Of a stretch of 64,000 nt of DNA, positions 20,401 to 38,545 are shown piece by piece. The first letter of the stretch is position 1. Each line of letters starts with the position of its first letter. Under the pieces are notes generated by a model. The model searched no databases. It saw only the letters and a program-made list of their open reading frames with translations, and was not told the DNA's origin. The position numbers and the translations under genes are program-made. Source of the DNA: Unio delphinus (Eukaryota > Mollusca > Bivalvia > Unionida > Unionidae); assembly GCA_029339505.1 (NCBI GenBank), contig JAQISU010000169.1, positions 3,712,001 to 3,776,000 on the forward strand, in the 5' to 3' direction.

Positions 20401-21694
20401 CTCTTACCCTCTACAACAACAACCGGTACGTGAAAATAATTGTTGTTAAATTCCCCAACTTCCTAAAGAATTCAATCAGTGTCAGGTTTCCTCATTTATA
20501 AATATTACAATAATGAACTTTACCACATAAGACTCTGATAAAAATACCATGCAAACAATGCATTATTTTCTCGAAATATTTTACTGATTTTTCTCAACTT
20601 CAAGTTGTGGATAACTGTGGTTTGAAAACATCTGTCCGTGATATCAATGGTTCAAGCTTGTGTTGTTCTTTCAATTGACGCGAGGCACATATACCTTCTG
20701 CCGTTACTTAACAATATCAGGACACTGAATGCAAAAAGTTGTCAAGGAAGTAGAGCTGGCCACTTGTAATGAATGGCACAATGGATTCAATGCACGTGGA
20801 ATATCTCAAACACGACTTGGATTGAAACTATATTGAATTGTATCCAGTTGTTTCGTATGCGATATTTTTCAAAATTATCACGGGGAGAAAGGACCAACAT
20901 TTGAATCGTTAGCGTATCTTTGTTTTAAACACGTTGACTTTCAGAAATGAGAAGAGCATGTGTGAATTTTTCAGTTGGAGATTATTTGGAGAATTCTGGA
21001 CTTAATTTGCTTTGATCTTGTATAAACTTGTCAGGTCAGACTGTTTATGTTTTGGTTTATTATAGCCATCTAAATATGCGGATATTCTGACCTTACCGGA
21101 GTAATCTTTCTTAAATGATTCTTGTTATATATAGGCAAGTTGACGCGGCATTAAATTTGTGTATAAGACTAAAATGTCCTTTTGACCCAACATGAGAACG
21201 AATAGAGGCGCAGAAATAATCCATGAAAGCAAAAAGAGACGAAAAAAGGTGACTTTTGAAACTAATAAACAACTAGGATAACGGATGGAGGTGAAGAATA
21301 ATTTTTTTTTTAATGGCACCGATAAAAGGACAAAGTGAGGCGAAACGAAATCAAAGTAGAAACTAACAGGAAATAACAAATATACAATATAAATAAAGAA
21401 AAAAAAAGTTCCATTCGAAGTGAAAAGAGGTCAAACAAAACGAAATAGAGATTACAAAAAGTGCATAAAGGGATTCAAGAAAGAGTCACAGCAGATGCTG
21501 CATAAGGTCATCGTTGAAATATATACGTAGTTTACTCTAGTCATGATCAAGTGATATATTTCATCTTCTGATCTAACACCTCGATGGGAACTAAATTGAT
21601 CGTCTGTCGATGTGAGTGTATTGTAGGTCCGTTATAATGTTATTGTTTCAACAACAGTAACTATTTATTACGTTTCTTCTATAATTACATTTAC
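20401..21694. other. Non-coding stretch
   Basis: No gene or recognised repeat. Confidence 0.45.
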
Positions 21695-22080
21695 TTGAAT
21701 GTCGTACTCGTCTTATATGACTGGTTTTACATATACTACTCTTGTGATTTGTTTTACATTAAGATCGTATACTTCTTACATGATTGATTTTATATGAAGG
21801 TAACGTCTGATATGGCTGGTTTTACAAGATCGGATACTTTTGACATGAATGGTTTTACATGAAGGTTATATGCTTCTCAAATGACTGGCTGTACATCAAG
21901 ATTGCACACATCTCATATGACTAATTTTACACAATATTCGTACACTTTTCATTTGATTGGGTTTAGATGACGGTCGTTCATGTCCAATTTGACTTGTTTT
22001 ACACTAGGGGCGTACACTTTTCATATGACTGGTTTTTACACAAAGGTCGTACACTTCTCTTATGACTGGTTTTACATTTA
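21695..22080. repeat. Degenerate tandem repeat around a TATGACTGGTTTTACA core
   Basis: About nine diverged units of roughly 40-48 bp, each with a variant of CATATGACTGGTTTTACA followed by a TCGTACACTTCT-like segment. Divergence between units is high, so this is an old minisatellite. Confidence 0.75.
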
Positions 22081-22723
22081 CGCGCTATATGAGATTTTTA
22101 TCCTTTCAGCAAGAAGTCAAAACTACTGCCAGGAAATCAACGGGAGTATAACGTACATAAATTATAGATATTACACATTTGCAAGACTTGTTTGCATAAT
22201 ATTTGTTTGCAATTTTTTTTGGTGGAAAACTTGTTTGTTTTTCACTTTTCATTTTTTCATACTTTTCAATTTTCACTCATTTTCATACATTTTCATTTTT
22301 TTTATTATTTTGTATTTGCATTTGCAAGTAATGTTTGCTTTTTGCTCATAGAATTTTCTACCTTGGTAAAATTACTGAGGTGTGTTGAGAGTTTGTACTA
22401 AGTATATGAATAGGGATTAGATAGCTAGTAGTGTGAGACCTACTCATTCAAAGTGCTTTTCAAGCGAACTCTAATGGACACAAAATGAAAAACTAACTTC
22501 AATAACAGACTCGTGGAGTGGAAAGGTACCAAAGGTTGATAGCTTACCACCCTTCCACTCCCTCTTGTCTGGTAATGAAGTAAGTTGTTGTTGTTTTTTT
22601 TTTTTTTGGGGGGGGGGTGGGGCGCACTTCTACCTGTGCCATTTCTGTGTTTATTTCAATCAATTTAGCTTGCATAGAGGTCACTTAATGAAAGGGTGCA
22701 AAAGGCTGATAACTTACCACCCA

Positions 22724-22890
22724 TATACCGCTCCGGTGGCCTAGTGGTTAGAGCGTACGCATCGGATGCAGGAGGTCGTAGGTTCAATCCTCGGTCGAGT
22801 CATACCATAGACATACAAAAATGGTACTTACAGCTGCCTCGCTTGGCGCTCAGCATTAAGAATATCGTGTTAGGACTGGTTAGGTGGTTT
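22724..22890 (+). mobile_element. tRNA-derived SINE, family A, plus copy
   Basis: The head resembles a tRNA with a box A-like GGCCTAGTGGTTAGAGCGT and box B-like GGTTCAATCC, the two internal RNA polymerase III promoter elements. It is followed by a non-tRNA body containing CAGCTGCCTCGCTTGGCGC. The same head and body recur on the minus strand at 53560-53714, which shows this is a dispersed family and not a functional tRNA gene. Confidence 0.85.
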
Positions 22891-23539
22891 CACTAATTCT
22901 TTTTTATTATTCAGATGCAATTAATGTGTTTAAAGTGGCGACTGTTCTTATCTTAAACAAACTGAATGATATAAAGCGGTTTATCCAGGGTGCATATGTC
23001 ATTGCAGGAGACGGACAGTCCGAATCAACGGAGATGCTTGCTGCATTTGTGATTGAACGCTGAGTAGCGGTATACGCAATTTTAATGCAAAACATGATCT
23101 TCGAGCATAACAGAGATAACCTGGATGATGTAACTGAACGTTTATCTGATATTTGAATACCAAAATCTTCATACAAAATAAGCGACCATGCGTGGTCTAT
23201 GTTTGACAGATTGAATACTTAACACTGTACTTACAGTCCAAACAAGTATGGTTGTATATTGCATAAGAATGTGCATACACCAAATAAGCTTGCATCAGCG
23301 TTAAAGGGTGACATTTTTCATATGTAGTTGAATCTGTGCTAATTACATTGAGTGATGACGTAGATAGAACATACAGAAATGAAGCGAATGCTTAAAGAGA
23401 ATTATTTAAGTTAAGATAATTAAAAATATTCTATACTTTTATGTTCTATCAATGTGATCACTAAGTGCATATAGTACGGAGCAAACAAACCCTCGTCAAG
23501 CTCATTCTGGAAGAATCAAGAGTGGTGCTAGTTGAAGAT

Positions 23540-23599
<60 letters not shown>

Positions 23600-24599
23600 T
23601 GTAGATTGTTGCTCTTAAGTTAAACTCATTCAAAATTGTTGTACCAACCCTTGAAACCAATTAAGTTGATCACAAAGTAGCTGATCCATCTTTTCTATAT
23701 TGTGCAATGAATATTAAATTATGTGTTATGATTCTGAAGTACTGCAAATATATCGTTTTATCGATTCAATTTAAGGTAGCAATGTTTCACCCTTCGTGCT
23801 AGTATGGTGGTATTTCAGTAGAAAACACAATCTGGTACCAGTCCTGAACCACATGTTTGAAAATTAATTACAGTTAGCAGAGAATTCGTTTCGTACTCAG
23901 TATGTTGTTGTTTTCTTTCCAGTAGCATCGTAGGTGATCGTGTGATTACGTGCACGATCACGATAGAGCATTATTTATATTTTAAATAAAATAAATGGTC
24001 ACATATATTACCATTTTAGAACTTATTGTGTAGATCTACTACTGCAATGATAGAGTAGTGTTCACCATGATATATCCCCTCAAAAAAGTTTAATGATTTT
24101 AGATTGGATAGTGTGGACGTAGAGTGCAACACTTTTTTAGATCAGGGACTAAATGCCGAAATTTTACCGTAAATCAGTCAGAACTGGCATGTGGGTCACA
24201 GTGACCTATTATATCGATATGTACCACTAGCGATATACACCATTATCATGCTTAATGTTTGATTTTAGCTTAAACCGTTAATGTACGAAATTTAACCAAG
24301 GTCAGTAATCGCGTGAAAATATGGAACATGTTGACCTTTTGTAAGGATGGTTTAGTACGCACTAAAGTTCATTCCCAGACCAACTGTCATGATCACGTGC
24401 TTGAGAGTATTGATACTTGATGTAAATACTCTTTGTAGAATGCAGAAATTTACATAAGCCAGCAAAATGTGAAATGTAGGTCACAGTTACCTTCTATCGT
24501 TGTAGCGTGTGGTACGAATCGAGATGCACATAATCGTCTTGTGTAATGACTCTTAACGTCAACAATGCTTAAATAATAAAAACATTAAATTGAATCTGA
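22891..24599. other. Non-coding stretch with (CT)n
   Basis: A (CT)n tract lies at 23541-23595. Nothing else is recognised. Confidence 0.5.
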
Positions 24600-25910
24600 G
24601 TCTGTAAGGGGTGAAATACAGATTCCTTTGTCCTATTTTGTGACGAGACTGAGAAACTCTCAAAGAAACACCCCACAAACAAGTTTCATGAGTTTGGATA
24701 TAACAGAGTTTTTGAAACAAACGGAAATGGACAAAGTCCAGGCGATGATGAATTTACTGCAGAGTTCTATAAGAACAAAATTGTGCAGATAAATAAAAAA
24801 TATATGTACTGTACGGAAAATTTCTGATTTTCAGATTTGGATTCAAAATAAGAAATTTGAAAAAAAATGTGTCCGGATATGGACCTAAACTTGTTTTTTT
24901 CTATAACTTTAAACTTCTTGGCAGAGATTGTTATTTCAGATCTACATCAAATGGTGGAGGTTAATTACATGAAGGATCGAACGATTGCAAAAAGAATATT
25001 GCAAATACATCTTTGAATAGTTGATAAGGTAATTGCTGTAAAAATACTTGGCGTGCCCATATTTAAAGATTCTTTTCTTTGCAAAATTTGAAAAAGAATG
25101 TAATCGTACTTTATTTCAATTCATACGGAGTTGTAAAGCCAAGAAAATTCAAGGTGACATGCTAGATGTTTCTGAAAATAAGGGAGGGTGGGGGACGATA
25201 TACGACTCATCGTATCTCTTTATCTGAGACATATAGCAGTCTCTGCATTTATTCATTCACTATGTGCATTAAGATGAGATTAATTGTGACCGATGTAAAC
25301 TGAAAATGGACTTGGTCAGTACAACGAATATTTGGAATTACACAGTAGGAAATTAAAAGATTTCGGTATGTTCTTTTTTGGTGGGTGCCATTTTGGCAGT
25401 ATCTTACTCAAAAAAAGGAACTGCAAAGTTCAAATTAATAAATTCTTACAAAGTATTTTTAAAATGTTCGTCCTAGACTATATTGTCCATATTGGTTCTT
25501 GACAGAAGCTAAAACTGAAATTCTTACTGATATAGTAGATACTAATGATAATTTAGTACCATTTGAAACTATAAACCGAAAAACAAGATGTAATGATTTT
25601 AAAAATACTTCATAATAATAAAAAAAGCTCCAAACTCATTGAAATATTTTATTAGAAATATTTTTAATGCAGCAATTCTTATAAGTGGGAGAATATAATG
25701 AAGTTGCAAAAGTAAAAATCACTGAAACCGATTTAAATTTATAAAAGAATAAAAGGAATATACTGCTAATCAAGAACAAATGTGCAAGTAGTAAATATGA
25801 ATATTATTTTACAATATCTTATGTCCAGAAATGTTGATTAATGAAGATGGGTAACGCGTTTTCTCAAGGTGAATTCTCTGCAACAAAATAAGAAATGTAC
25901 ATGGACAGAG
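24600..25910 (+). mobile_element. Heavily decayed L1/Tx1-like LINE remnant
   Basis: Near 24725-24780 the plus strand codes a block resembling the conserved 'GDDGFTAEFYK' region upstream of L1-type RT motifs. Further lysine-rich fragments in changing frames follow to about 25850. No YADD survives. The order and spacing fit a dead L1-like element, but the identification is tentative. Confidence 0.35.
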
Positions 25911-25913
25911 ACA

Positions 25914-26193
25914 CAATATTAACATGGTTTCATACAATTTCTAAGATAGCGACACATAATTGACATGGTTTCATACAATTTCTAAGATAGCGACACATAA
26001 TTGACATGGTTTCATACAATTTCTAAGATAGCGACACATAATTGACATGGTTTCATACAATTTCTAAGATAGCGACACATAATTGACATGGTTTCATACA
26101 ATTTCTAAGATAGCGACACATAATTGACATCGTTTCATACAATTTCTAAGATAGCGACACATAATTGACATCGTTTCATACAATTTCTAAGAT
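25914..26193. repeat. 41-bp tandem repeat, about seven units
   Basis: Units containing CATGGTTTCATACAATTTC then TAAGATAGCGACACATAATTG repeat head to tail almost without change. The last two units carry CATCG in place of CATGG and the final one ends at TAAGATTATACC. Near identity points to recent expansion. Units abut directly with no unique spacers. Confidence 0.95.
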
Positions 26194-26659
26194 TATACCC
26201 ATTTGTCTCACAAACCTATGGTGGTAGAAATTCAGCAATATACGAAGGAAAGACGGAGAACAAAATTTTATGAAAGTAACACAGTTTATACAACTTTCGC
26301 CGCTCTTCAAACGTAGGCCAGTTAGTTTCTTCATAAATCGTACGACTCGAAGCACTTCTACTTGGACCAGTCACAATTCTCACTGCTTCTAATTGTTGTC
26401 TTCTCTTTCTAATTAAAGAGAGATATCAGCTCAATAATCATAATTATGACATAAGCACATTCTAGTACTTCTAGTACGAGCCGGATGTATGTATATGTAC
26501 AGTGTATCCTTTCCAAAATTTAAGGGCTACATTTATATTTCAGTATTTTCAGGTGTTATTTTTCAAGTCGACTGAAATATATTAGCGAGGTGTTTGTTCC
26601 AGTTGTCTCAATTACTAAGGATTAATACGTCAATGATTGATTTTTTTTAATTAAAAAGT

Positions 26660-26830
26660 TTGCCTTTGTCATATTCAACATTATTTTTCAGCATATGATA
26701 GGTAATATATGGTGGTCAGCTTATTTGGTGGTGGGAGAATCCGCGAAGAAAACTTTCTCACATCCCCACGTTGCTCAAGCAGAGACTTCAAATTCACGCA
26801 GACAGACGTGAGACGGATAACTCGGCTATC
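26660..26830 (-). mobile_element. Degenerate copy of tRNA-derived SINE, family B
   Basis: Minus-oriented sequence with TTTTCAGCATATGATAGG, TGGTGGTCAGCTTATTTGG and AAAACTTTCTCACAT matches the body of the SINE cluster at 31823-32341. The tRNA-like head (about 26790-26830) is poorly preserved. Confidence 0.6.
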
Positions 26831-31013
<4,183 letters not shown>

Positions 31014-31822
31014 CGTTCGTGTTTAGATTTCTCTTGATGTATTGAATGAACATGAAGCATTCACTGGCGTCTACAGTCTTTATAATACCCTGGGTAGTAT
31101 GTATTCATTCTCGCTTACCTGTCCAGTAAATCGTTGGTGATTCCACGTTGGAAGGTATTACTTCATGGGGAAACCCCCTGAATTGATTGGACGCTATTTT
31201 TAGTCGGCTTAACAGCACTATTTTGTGAGTCGATATGTATATACTTGGCGTATCTAATACACAAGCATTATCCACAATGCACAATACTCGTTCATATATA
31301 AGTTTTAAATCTTACTAAACCCATGCACTTATTTAAACAGAGGAATTTTTTTTCTTCATCTTTTTTTTACATATGTCAATAAAAGTCAACTACTTTTCTA
31401 AAATGGAAATTATTGTTTATATGTTAGAAAAAAATACATCATTTTAGAAGTCATTGTAATAGAGACAAAAATTTTATTTATTAATGTCCCTGTTTCTCAA
31501 GGCGCACACTAACACCACCACCCACCACCCGTAAAGAAATCAAATTACACGTATATAATATTTACAAAAATACCTGTAGTACCTTCATTTTGAAACCAGT
31601 GCAACATGACACACGTATTTTTGTGTGTCCCAATTATGTGTTAAACTGGCATAATTATCCTCAAAATGAATTCGAAGTATAACAGCATTACACAAACTAT
31701 TATAGTTTTGTAGTATAGCATTTTACTTTTCTAATTAATGTGTCTGGGATTTAAAATCAAAACCAATACAATATTTACAGGAACCGGATAGCAATCAAAA
31801 CCTGTTGTCTCGGTTGTTGTTG
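31014..31822. other. Arf 5' flank, no further gene seen
   Basis: AT-rich. Presumably holds the Arf promoter and 5' UTR, but no specific element can be assigned. Confidence 0.45.
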
Positions 31823-32341
31823 TTGTTTTAGGGTTTAACGCCATTTTTCAGCACACGATAGGCTATACATGGCGGCCAGTATTATTGGTGGGTTTTATTG
31901 GTGGAGGAAGAACCCGGGAAAAACCCCCGGAAAGAACCACCGACCCACGAGAAGCTACTGGAAAGCTTTCTCACATAACTACATTAGCTGAAGGGGCCCC
32001 GAGTGGCCGAGTGGTCTAAAGCGCTATCCGTTACGGATCATTGCCATCTCACCTCTGTCTGCGTGGGTTCGAGTCTAAGATTCGGCTAATGTAGTTAAGT
32101 GAGAAAGCTTGCCAGTAGCTTCTCGTGGGTCGGTGGTTCTTTCCGGGGTTTTCCGGGTTTCCTCCACCACTAATACTGGCCGCCATGTATAGCCTATATT
32201 GTGCCGAAAATGGCGTTAAACCATAAAAAAAAAAAAAAATTTTTAAAAAATTAGCCGAATCTTAGACTCGAAGACAGAGGTGAGACGGCAGTGATCCGTA
32301 ACGGAAATCGCTTAAGACCACTCGACCACTCGAGGCCCCAT
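31823..32341 (-). mobile_element. tRNA-derived SINE, family B, minus copy split by an insertion
   Basis: The minus copy is in two pieces. Its body lies at 31823-31992 and its tRNA-like head at 32251-32341. Between them is a complete copy in the opposite orientation. The pieces together give the same head-to-body order as the plus copy. Confidence 0.8.
31993..32250 (+). mobile_element. tRNA-derived SINE, family B, plus copy nested in the minus copy
   Basis: The head has GTGGCCGAGTGGTCTAAAGCG (box A-like) and GGGTTCGAGTC (box B-like), resembling a Leu/Ser-type tRNA. The body has CTTCTCGTGGGTCGGTGG and TGGCCGCCATGTATAGCCTA, ending at GGCGTTAAACCAT and an A-rich tail. It is bounded by TTAGCTGAA (31984-31992) and TTAGCCGAA (32251-32259), a 9-bp near-perfect target duplication. 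Confidence 0.82.
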
Positions 32342-33655
32342 TGTTGTTTCGGTATCCCCAATACAAACAACTATCGTTAAATTAGTCAAACTGCCAAAGC
32401 TGTCATGATAATATATCGGCATATAACGGTTATTCGCGTTTTTGGGTGTCGACCATGGGTAAAGAACAACTGATATAAATGTATTATTTTATATTTCATT
32501 GTGGTGACCGTATAATAAAACCATAAAACTTTAATCATAATTGTGATGTATTTACACATATAAAATACAATATTGTTCATGACATGCAAGCTTTACATGA
32601 ATTTAAAACGGCTGATACATGTATGTGCGTTATATAAAAAATTATTAAGATATACAAATATAGCAAAGAAAACAAGAGCGCATAATGGCGATGTAGTTGC
32701 GTTATGCCTGGCAACCAGAGGGTCATTCTTGTAAATAGTGTTATACATAAGCGAGTGTCATATCAATAATTTCTAATGAAGGGTAATATTTTATTAATCC
32801 GCATCGTTTCTAGATTCAGCTTAATATAAACTTTACCAAGTGTGTTGAGCCCTTCAGAATTCTGGGATACTGCTTGTCTACGGAAAATTATGCAGTATTC
32901 AGTTAGTACATGTCGCATCCATATTGTGAAAATATACATGTACGCACACACATGAGCCTGTCAGTTTTAACCGTTTTTATTTTTTATCATTCAGACTCAA
33001 CTCCAACACACGCACACAATGTATCAACATTTTAAAAGCATTATTGTTTTGGGTATATAAACGCATTTTTATACGTTTTTACTTAACTTCATTTCTGAAC
33101 AAAAATCCCGTATCAACAAATGGTGATATTTGGTTATGATACATGAATTTGTCATTCATATCTCGTAGTAACATTGTGTTATGTATGACTGGTTCTTGTA
33201 AAATGCATTGCCTGTAACAATTTGTACCCTTGAAATCCATACAGAATGTATCAAAAAGAATTTAAATTTTAATTTAAGTTTGAGAACAAAACTAATTGAA
33301 ATAAGCACCATTAAGAACTAACTATAACTACTTGCATGATACGCCATGGAAATTTAACGTTGCTTTTCTTAGATATTTCCCCTCAGCCCATCCCACCAAG
33401 TCCATCAAGACTGTCACCCAGAGCTCGTAACTCAACTCAAATCAATTACATTTATTATGTGTTCTTATGATATGATTGCAGTTTTTTTAAATACAGAAAT
33501 ATTCAAAAGGCAATGTAATTTTTGCATAGTTGACCTTTGACCTCACCCAGGGATTTCAGAAATTCTAATGTATGTATGTATGTATGTATGTATGTATGTA
33601 TGTATGTATGTATGTATGTATGTATGTATGTATGTATGTATGTATGTATTGTGTG

Positions 33656-33686
<31 letters not shown>

Positions 33687-33767
33687 TGTATGTATGTATG
33701 TATGTATGTATGTATGTATGTATTGTGATATATATATATTTATCGGCGTTTGTGTTGTTGTTTTATC

Positions 33768-33854
<87 letters not shown>

Positions 33855-36411
33855 GAATTAACATTTTGGCCAGTTTGAGCCTTCTTGTTACTTTTTGGAA
33901 TGGAAAGTTGTTACTTTACATCTAACATTACAATGTAACCATTCGTCGGAAATGTTAAATTCAGTACTCGATTTGTCGGTGTTCATAAAACTCTTATTAA
34001 CTCTTCAACTGTGGCTGGCTTTCGTTGTCACAAGCAAAAGTTTGCAAACGTCATTGTTCGTAACATTTGTAATGTTAGACAGATCTTTGGACAAACTACT
34101 CAATGACGATCAAGGTAGTCCGCGGAAGTAAAATTTGAAGACAGCGACGCCAGGGGGATAATTAACTTATTGAAAGGTGTTATGGATGCAAGGGACAATA
34201 TTTTTATGCACAAGTTTAATGTTGCAGACATCTGCCTAATATAAAAAGTCAATTTAAAAAAAATACATGAGTGAGGTCAAAAAGGCCATATTTTGGGATA
34301 GATATAATAATGCCAAACATAAGAATATCTTTCACTTAATCTGACAAGTCAATTGGAATTCATAGAATAAAAAGTTTATTCACCCACCCCTAACTTTAAA
34401 CATGGCCATTTTCTGAGAATACGTGATGCTCACAGAGCTTGATGCAATTCAAAACAGTTGTCTTCAATGCAGTTTTTTAAAATAATATTCTACTTGCGTT
34501 GAACCAGCGTGTCTGCTGCTTCAAGTGGCTAGCTCTGCTTCCTAGCCGACTATTGGTATTTCACTGTCTACATGAGGCGAACATGCCTCACCTCAATTTC
34601 AAGAACAACACAAGCCGGAAAGACCAAATTTAAAATGTATCAATATATTTTATTATTACACTATAATAGTTCAAAACGTCACACCATTGCCGTAAGTTAA
34701 GAAATTTGCCGGGGACCAATTTACGAAACTGTCCCTTGCTACCTATACACCTAATGATGATGTTTACGTGATTAAGAAACCTATGTACTAAGGTTGGCAA
34801 ACGTCCACATTTCGGTTTCAGAGAATATTGAGTTTCTGCAATGTATTACAATATATCCCAGCCAAAGCGTGAGATAGTTAAAACATTGTAGTGGTAAAAC
34901 ACATAATCTCAGCACTTGACCCTGCAATGGTTATGGTGAGTGAAATAATATGACAAATGATCGGTACAGAACGTGTCATAAAATTGGGAGTCCATAAATT
35001 TCTTTTGAAAGCATTAGAGATTCGAGTGGAATTTATCATATTTTATTCTATTTTGAAAGTCTTGTTGGAGAAAATGCGAACATATAATATTGTATATAAA
35101 CTTGCAGCTAATATACAGATAGTAAATAAATTAATTTTAATAGTTACAATAAAAGAAATAATACTATTTTACAAATCTTTCTTCTCTTTTGCCAATTAGT
35201 TTCAGTTGCAGAGAATGAATAACAAAGTCATACTGCATATTAAAAAACATCCACAAAAGCATCGTTCTCATGTTTGAACGTATAAGACATTAAGCAAACG
35301 TAGGAGATGAAGCTAAGTTTCTTCTGGTTTTGTCATCTTTTTCTCATTAATTTTCCTTGAAGATATTTTTAAAATCACTATCAACTACACGTGGGGTTCA
35401 AATAATATGAACATTTACAACTCGAATCTAAAGAAATTTGTCAGAATATTGGTAAACACTGTTCTACCAAGCACCACCAAAAAGCTCATACAAGTCTGGT
35501 TTAATATAAAGATGAATCTAGCCCATGCCATAAATAAATCATTTTTTAAAAAAATAATCAAGAACATGAATTTTTACAGCATAGTTTGTTGCCGATGATG
35601 ATGTCGATCAAAATAAGACGTCTCTGTGTCAGAAATAGTATATTTTCCTTTTTGTGTTTTCTCTGTCAAGGAATGGCAAGAATGTAAATTCTGTACTGTG
35701 TGTTTCTAACCTTTTTTGTTTTCTATACATGACATATTCAATCTATCATTATCTTTTGTTCTTTTTAATAGTGAAATATGCAAGCATTTTTTTTAAAATG
35801 CTGAAATATACGTGTTTATGTCACGTTTGATTTTTGGAAATAAAAGTTTAAAGCTAACAGGTGAGAGAAAGGAATTTATAGTGAATGCTTTCTCTAAAAA
35901 ATCGTTCAGGAATAATTTTGACGTTTTAATTGTTATTCAATGGAATGCTACTATGTTGTAATGAAAATCAAGTTTTAGGCCTAATTTTAGGAGTTTTTGA
36001 AAGGCACAACGATTTCTATAAAGCAGCGAAAACTAACGAACGAAGTATATGTCATAAGGAGAAATAAATCACAAAGTCTAATGGAACTGAACAATTCATT
36101 CTAATTAAACAAATTACAAGGACAAAAACTGAGCCTTGCGGTACTTTAAACATGATGAACAATTAACAAAATTACAATAGAAAGATAAACCAGGTTGAAG
36201 ATTTAGAGTTGACATTGCGACTCTACAATAAATGTAGTTTAAAAAAATGTAACTGAAAAATGAGATAAGTATGTATAGCTACATTAATGACCTCAGTGGA
36301 TCTCATGCAGTGAAATTTTGTTACTTCATTATATTTTTTGTACAAAGTGTGTCCGGTTGTTTCAAACCTGAAACATTGATATTGGCGTCAAAACGTATTT
36401 CTTCGAATTCC
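32342..36411. other. Intergenic stretch between SINE cluster and GR2 3' end
   Basis: No gene recognised. It contains an (ATGT)n and (AT)n microsatellite block at 33569-33851. Confidence 0.5.
33569..33851. repeat. (ATGT)n with interruption, then (AT)n
   Basis: Two (ATGT)n blocks (33569-33648 and 33657-33724) are each followed by the same TATTGTG(TG)ATAT segment, which suggests a local duplication. An (AT)n tract follows at 33771-33851. Confidence 0.9.
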
Positions 36412-38406
36412 TTAAGATATGAAACTTGAGTTGTTTGGGATATGAGAAACTTTTGCAGCGTCTTGTCCGTCGGTCTTGAACTGTATTACCACAACGGCAT
36501 ATGTTATGAGCGTGCCGCCAATCTGCAAATTGGTTTCATAAATTTAATATTAAATCATTACCCATTTGAGATTCTGTTTATCACAATTTTTATTTCAGTG
36601 TAAATTATTTAAATAGAAAGAAGAACGAATAATTTCGTTCATTCTGACAGACGGTGCTCCTTTCATTTATTGTGCATAAAATATAGTCCTAAACGAAATT
36701 GAACTAGCAAAAGTAAATTGTATTTTCTTAATAGAAACTATAAATCAAAGAAAAGCATCCGTCCGAATAAACATAACATTTTATAACGACAAACTCATTT
36801 TAAAAAACAATGTTTTTTTTGCGCTGTGATGCCACATTTTTTGAAACAATAAACAGTAGGCCTAGCGTACATGTTTATCCTAAAATGTCACTTACAGAAC
36901 TAAACATTACGTTGTTGTGATTTTTATATAAAATAGGATTACTGGATGCAAATTCCCACATTTACTGCATTAAATTTTTGACCAGATAGGCACAGTATTT
37001 GACTTGAACAAGACTGTAAAGAAGACGTAAACAAAATTCTTTTTCAGTCAGATTTGCATTCAATATATTCTGGGTAAAGATGAAGTGGTTGGATTACGTT
37101 CTATCAGTTAGGATACCCATATATGTCCAATTTTTTGTGTGATCAGAGTTGAGTTTATGTACTTCTGTATTTTAACATTTAAACCACGAGTGTTTATACG
37201 GTTTCATTCCATTTCTATGTTACATATATGTAGCTCCCTCACCCCACCAGCCTTTAACTAAGCAATACCCATATTTTTACCTCTTATTGTTGCTCTTGTC
37301 TTGTAGTTTTATGCCATTTTTTTCATTATGATATTGCTATACATGACATAAGAAACCCCTGTGGGGGTAACACATCTATATTCAGACAGCCTAGATAGTG
37401 TTTTCCTAAATTTCTTTTCGCGAGTCGAGTTCAAATGTAGCGCCGCCAAAATTGTTCATTCAAAACCATACATTCCATAAGGCGGTGTTAAAAGTGTTTA
37501 CCCACTTTCCCATCCAATCAGTAAAGATGATACTGCACAATACATACATACATACATACATACATACATACATACATACATACATACATACATACATACA
37601 TACATACATAATGGACACGTGTGTGTTTGCAAGTATAACTGTTTGAATACGTTAATGTATGTATATTAAGTATATATCGTTAGTATTGATTGAATTTTTG
37701 TACATTAGATTGATTTGTTTCGCTGTCTGTATTAAAGGAGTCACGTAATGTAATAATCTTAAATGTATGTGTATAGACTTGCTCATGGTCAATAGACTAA
37801 ATACAAAAAAAGTTATTTCTATCTAACAGCTGAAAATCCTCAGATCATGATGAGAAAATTACCATCATTATTGTTGACTTGTCAATCACAAACAAATCCC
37901 AGACTCCTATCCCGATAGAAGGTCCAGTCAAACGGGTAGCAAAGACGTTCAGCTGCAAAAAACACAATACCGGCGTAAATTTCAAACAGATATGAGAGAT
38001 AAAACGATTAAAGCAAGTGCTTGTAATAGGCATATCGTGTGTGTTCAATTACTAGCGCCGATTTTCTTAAAAGACTAAGTACTTAAAGGAAAATTTAACC
38101 CAACAACGAAAAGGTGTTAAAGATTGTACAAAGACCCTATATGGTGAACTTTTGTGTAAAATAGCAATAATTTAGTTGATTTAAATCAAATTACGTATGT
38201 AACAAACATCATAAGTGTACCTACATAGAATGATGTTACTAGGCCTAATAGTTGCATGATGGTATCATTATTTTCATGACGTGTGTATGCAAATTTTAAG
38301 TTTTCGGCACGTGTATGTGTGTGTGTGTTTTGTGTATGAAAATTTGTACAACGATATATTAAAGACACAGAGTATATACTATACATATATATTTTATATC
38401 ACATGC

Positions 38407-38489
<83 letters not shown>

Positions 38490-38498
38490 GTTTCATTT

Positions 38499-38545
<47 letters not shown>

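Noticed and set aside
22724..22800. Functional tRNA genes here, at 31993-32090 and 53640-53714
   Set aside because: Each tRNA-like head is fused to a conserved non-tRNA body and occurs in several copies, as in SINEs.
25914..26193. CRISPR-like array
   Set aside because: The 41-bp units abut with no unique spacers, and the genome is eukaryotic.
37845..37862. A GR2 ending a few codons after exon 3 at an in-frame TGA (same at 5974 in GR1)
   Set aside because: A GTAATT donor precedes it in both genes, and a downstream exon in each supplies the expected final helix and signature.
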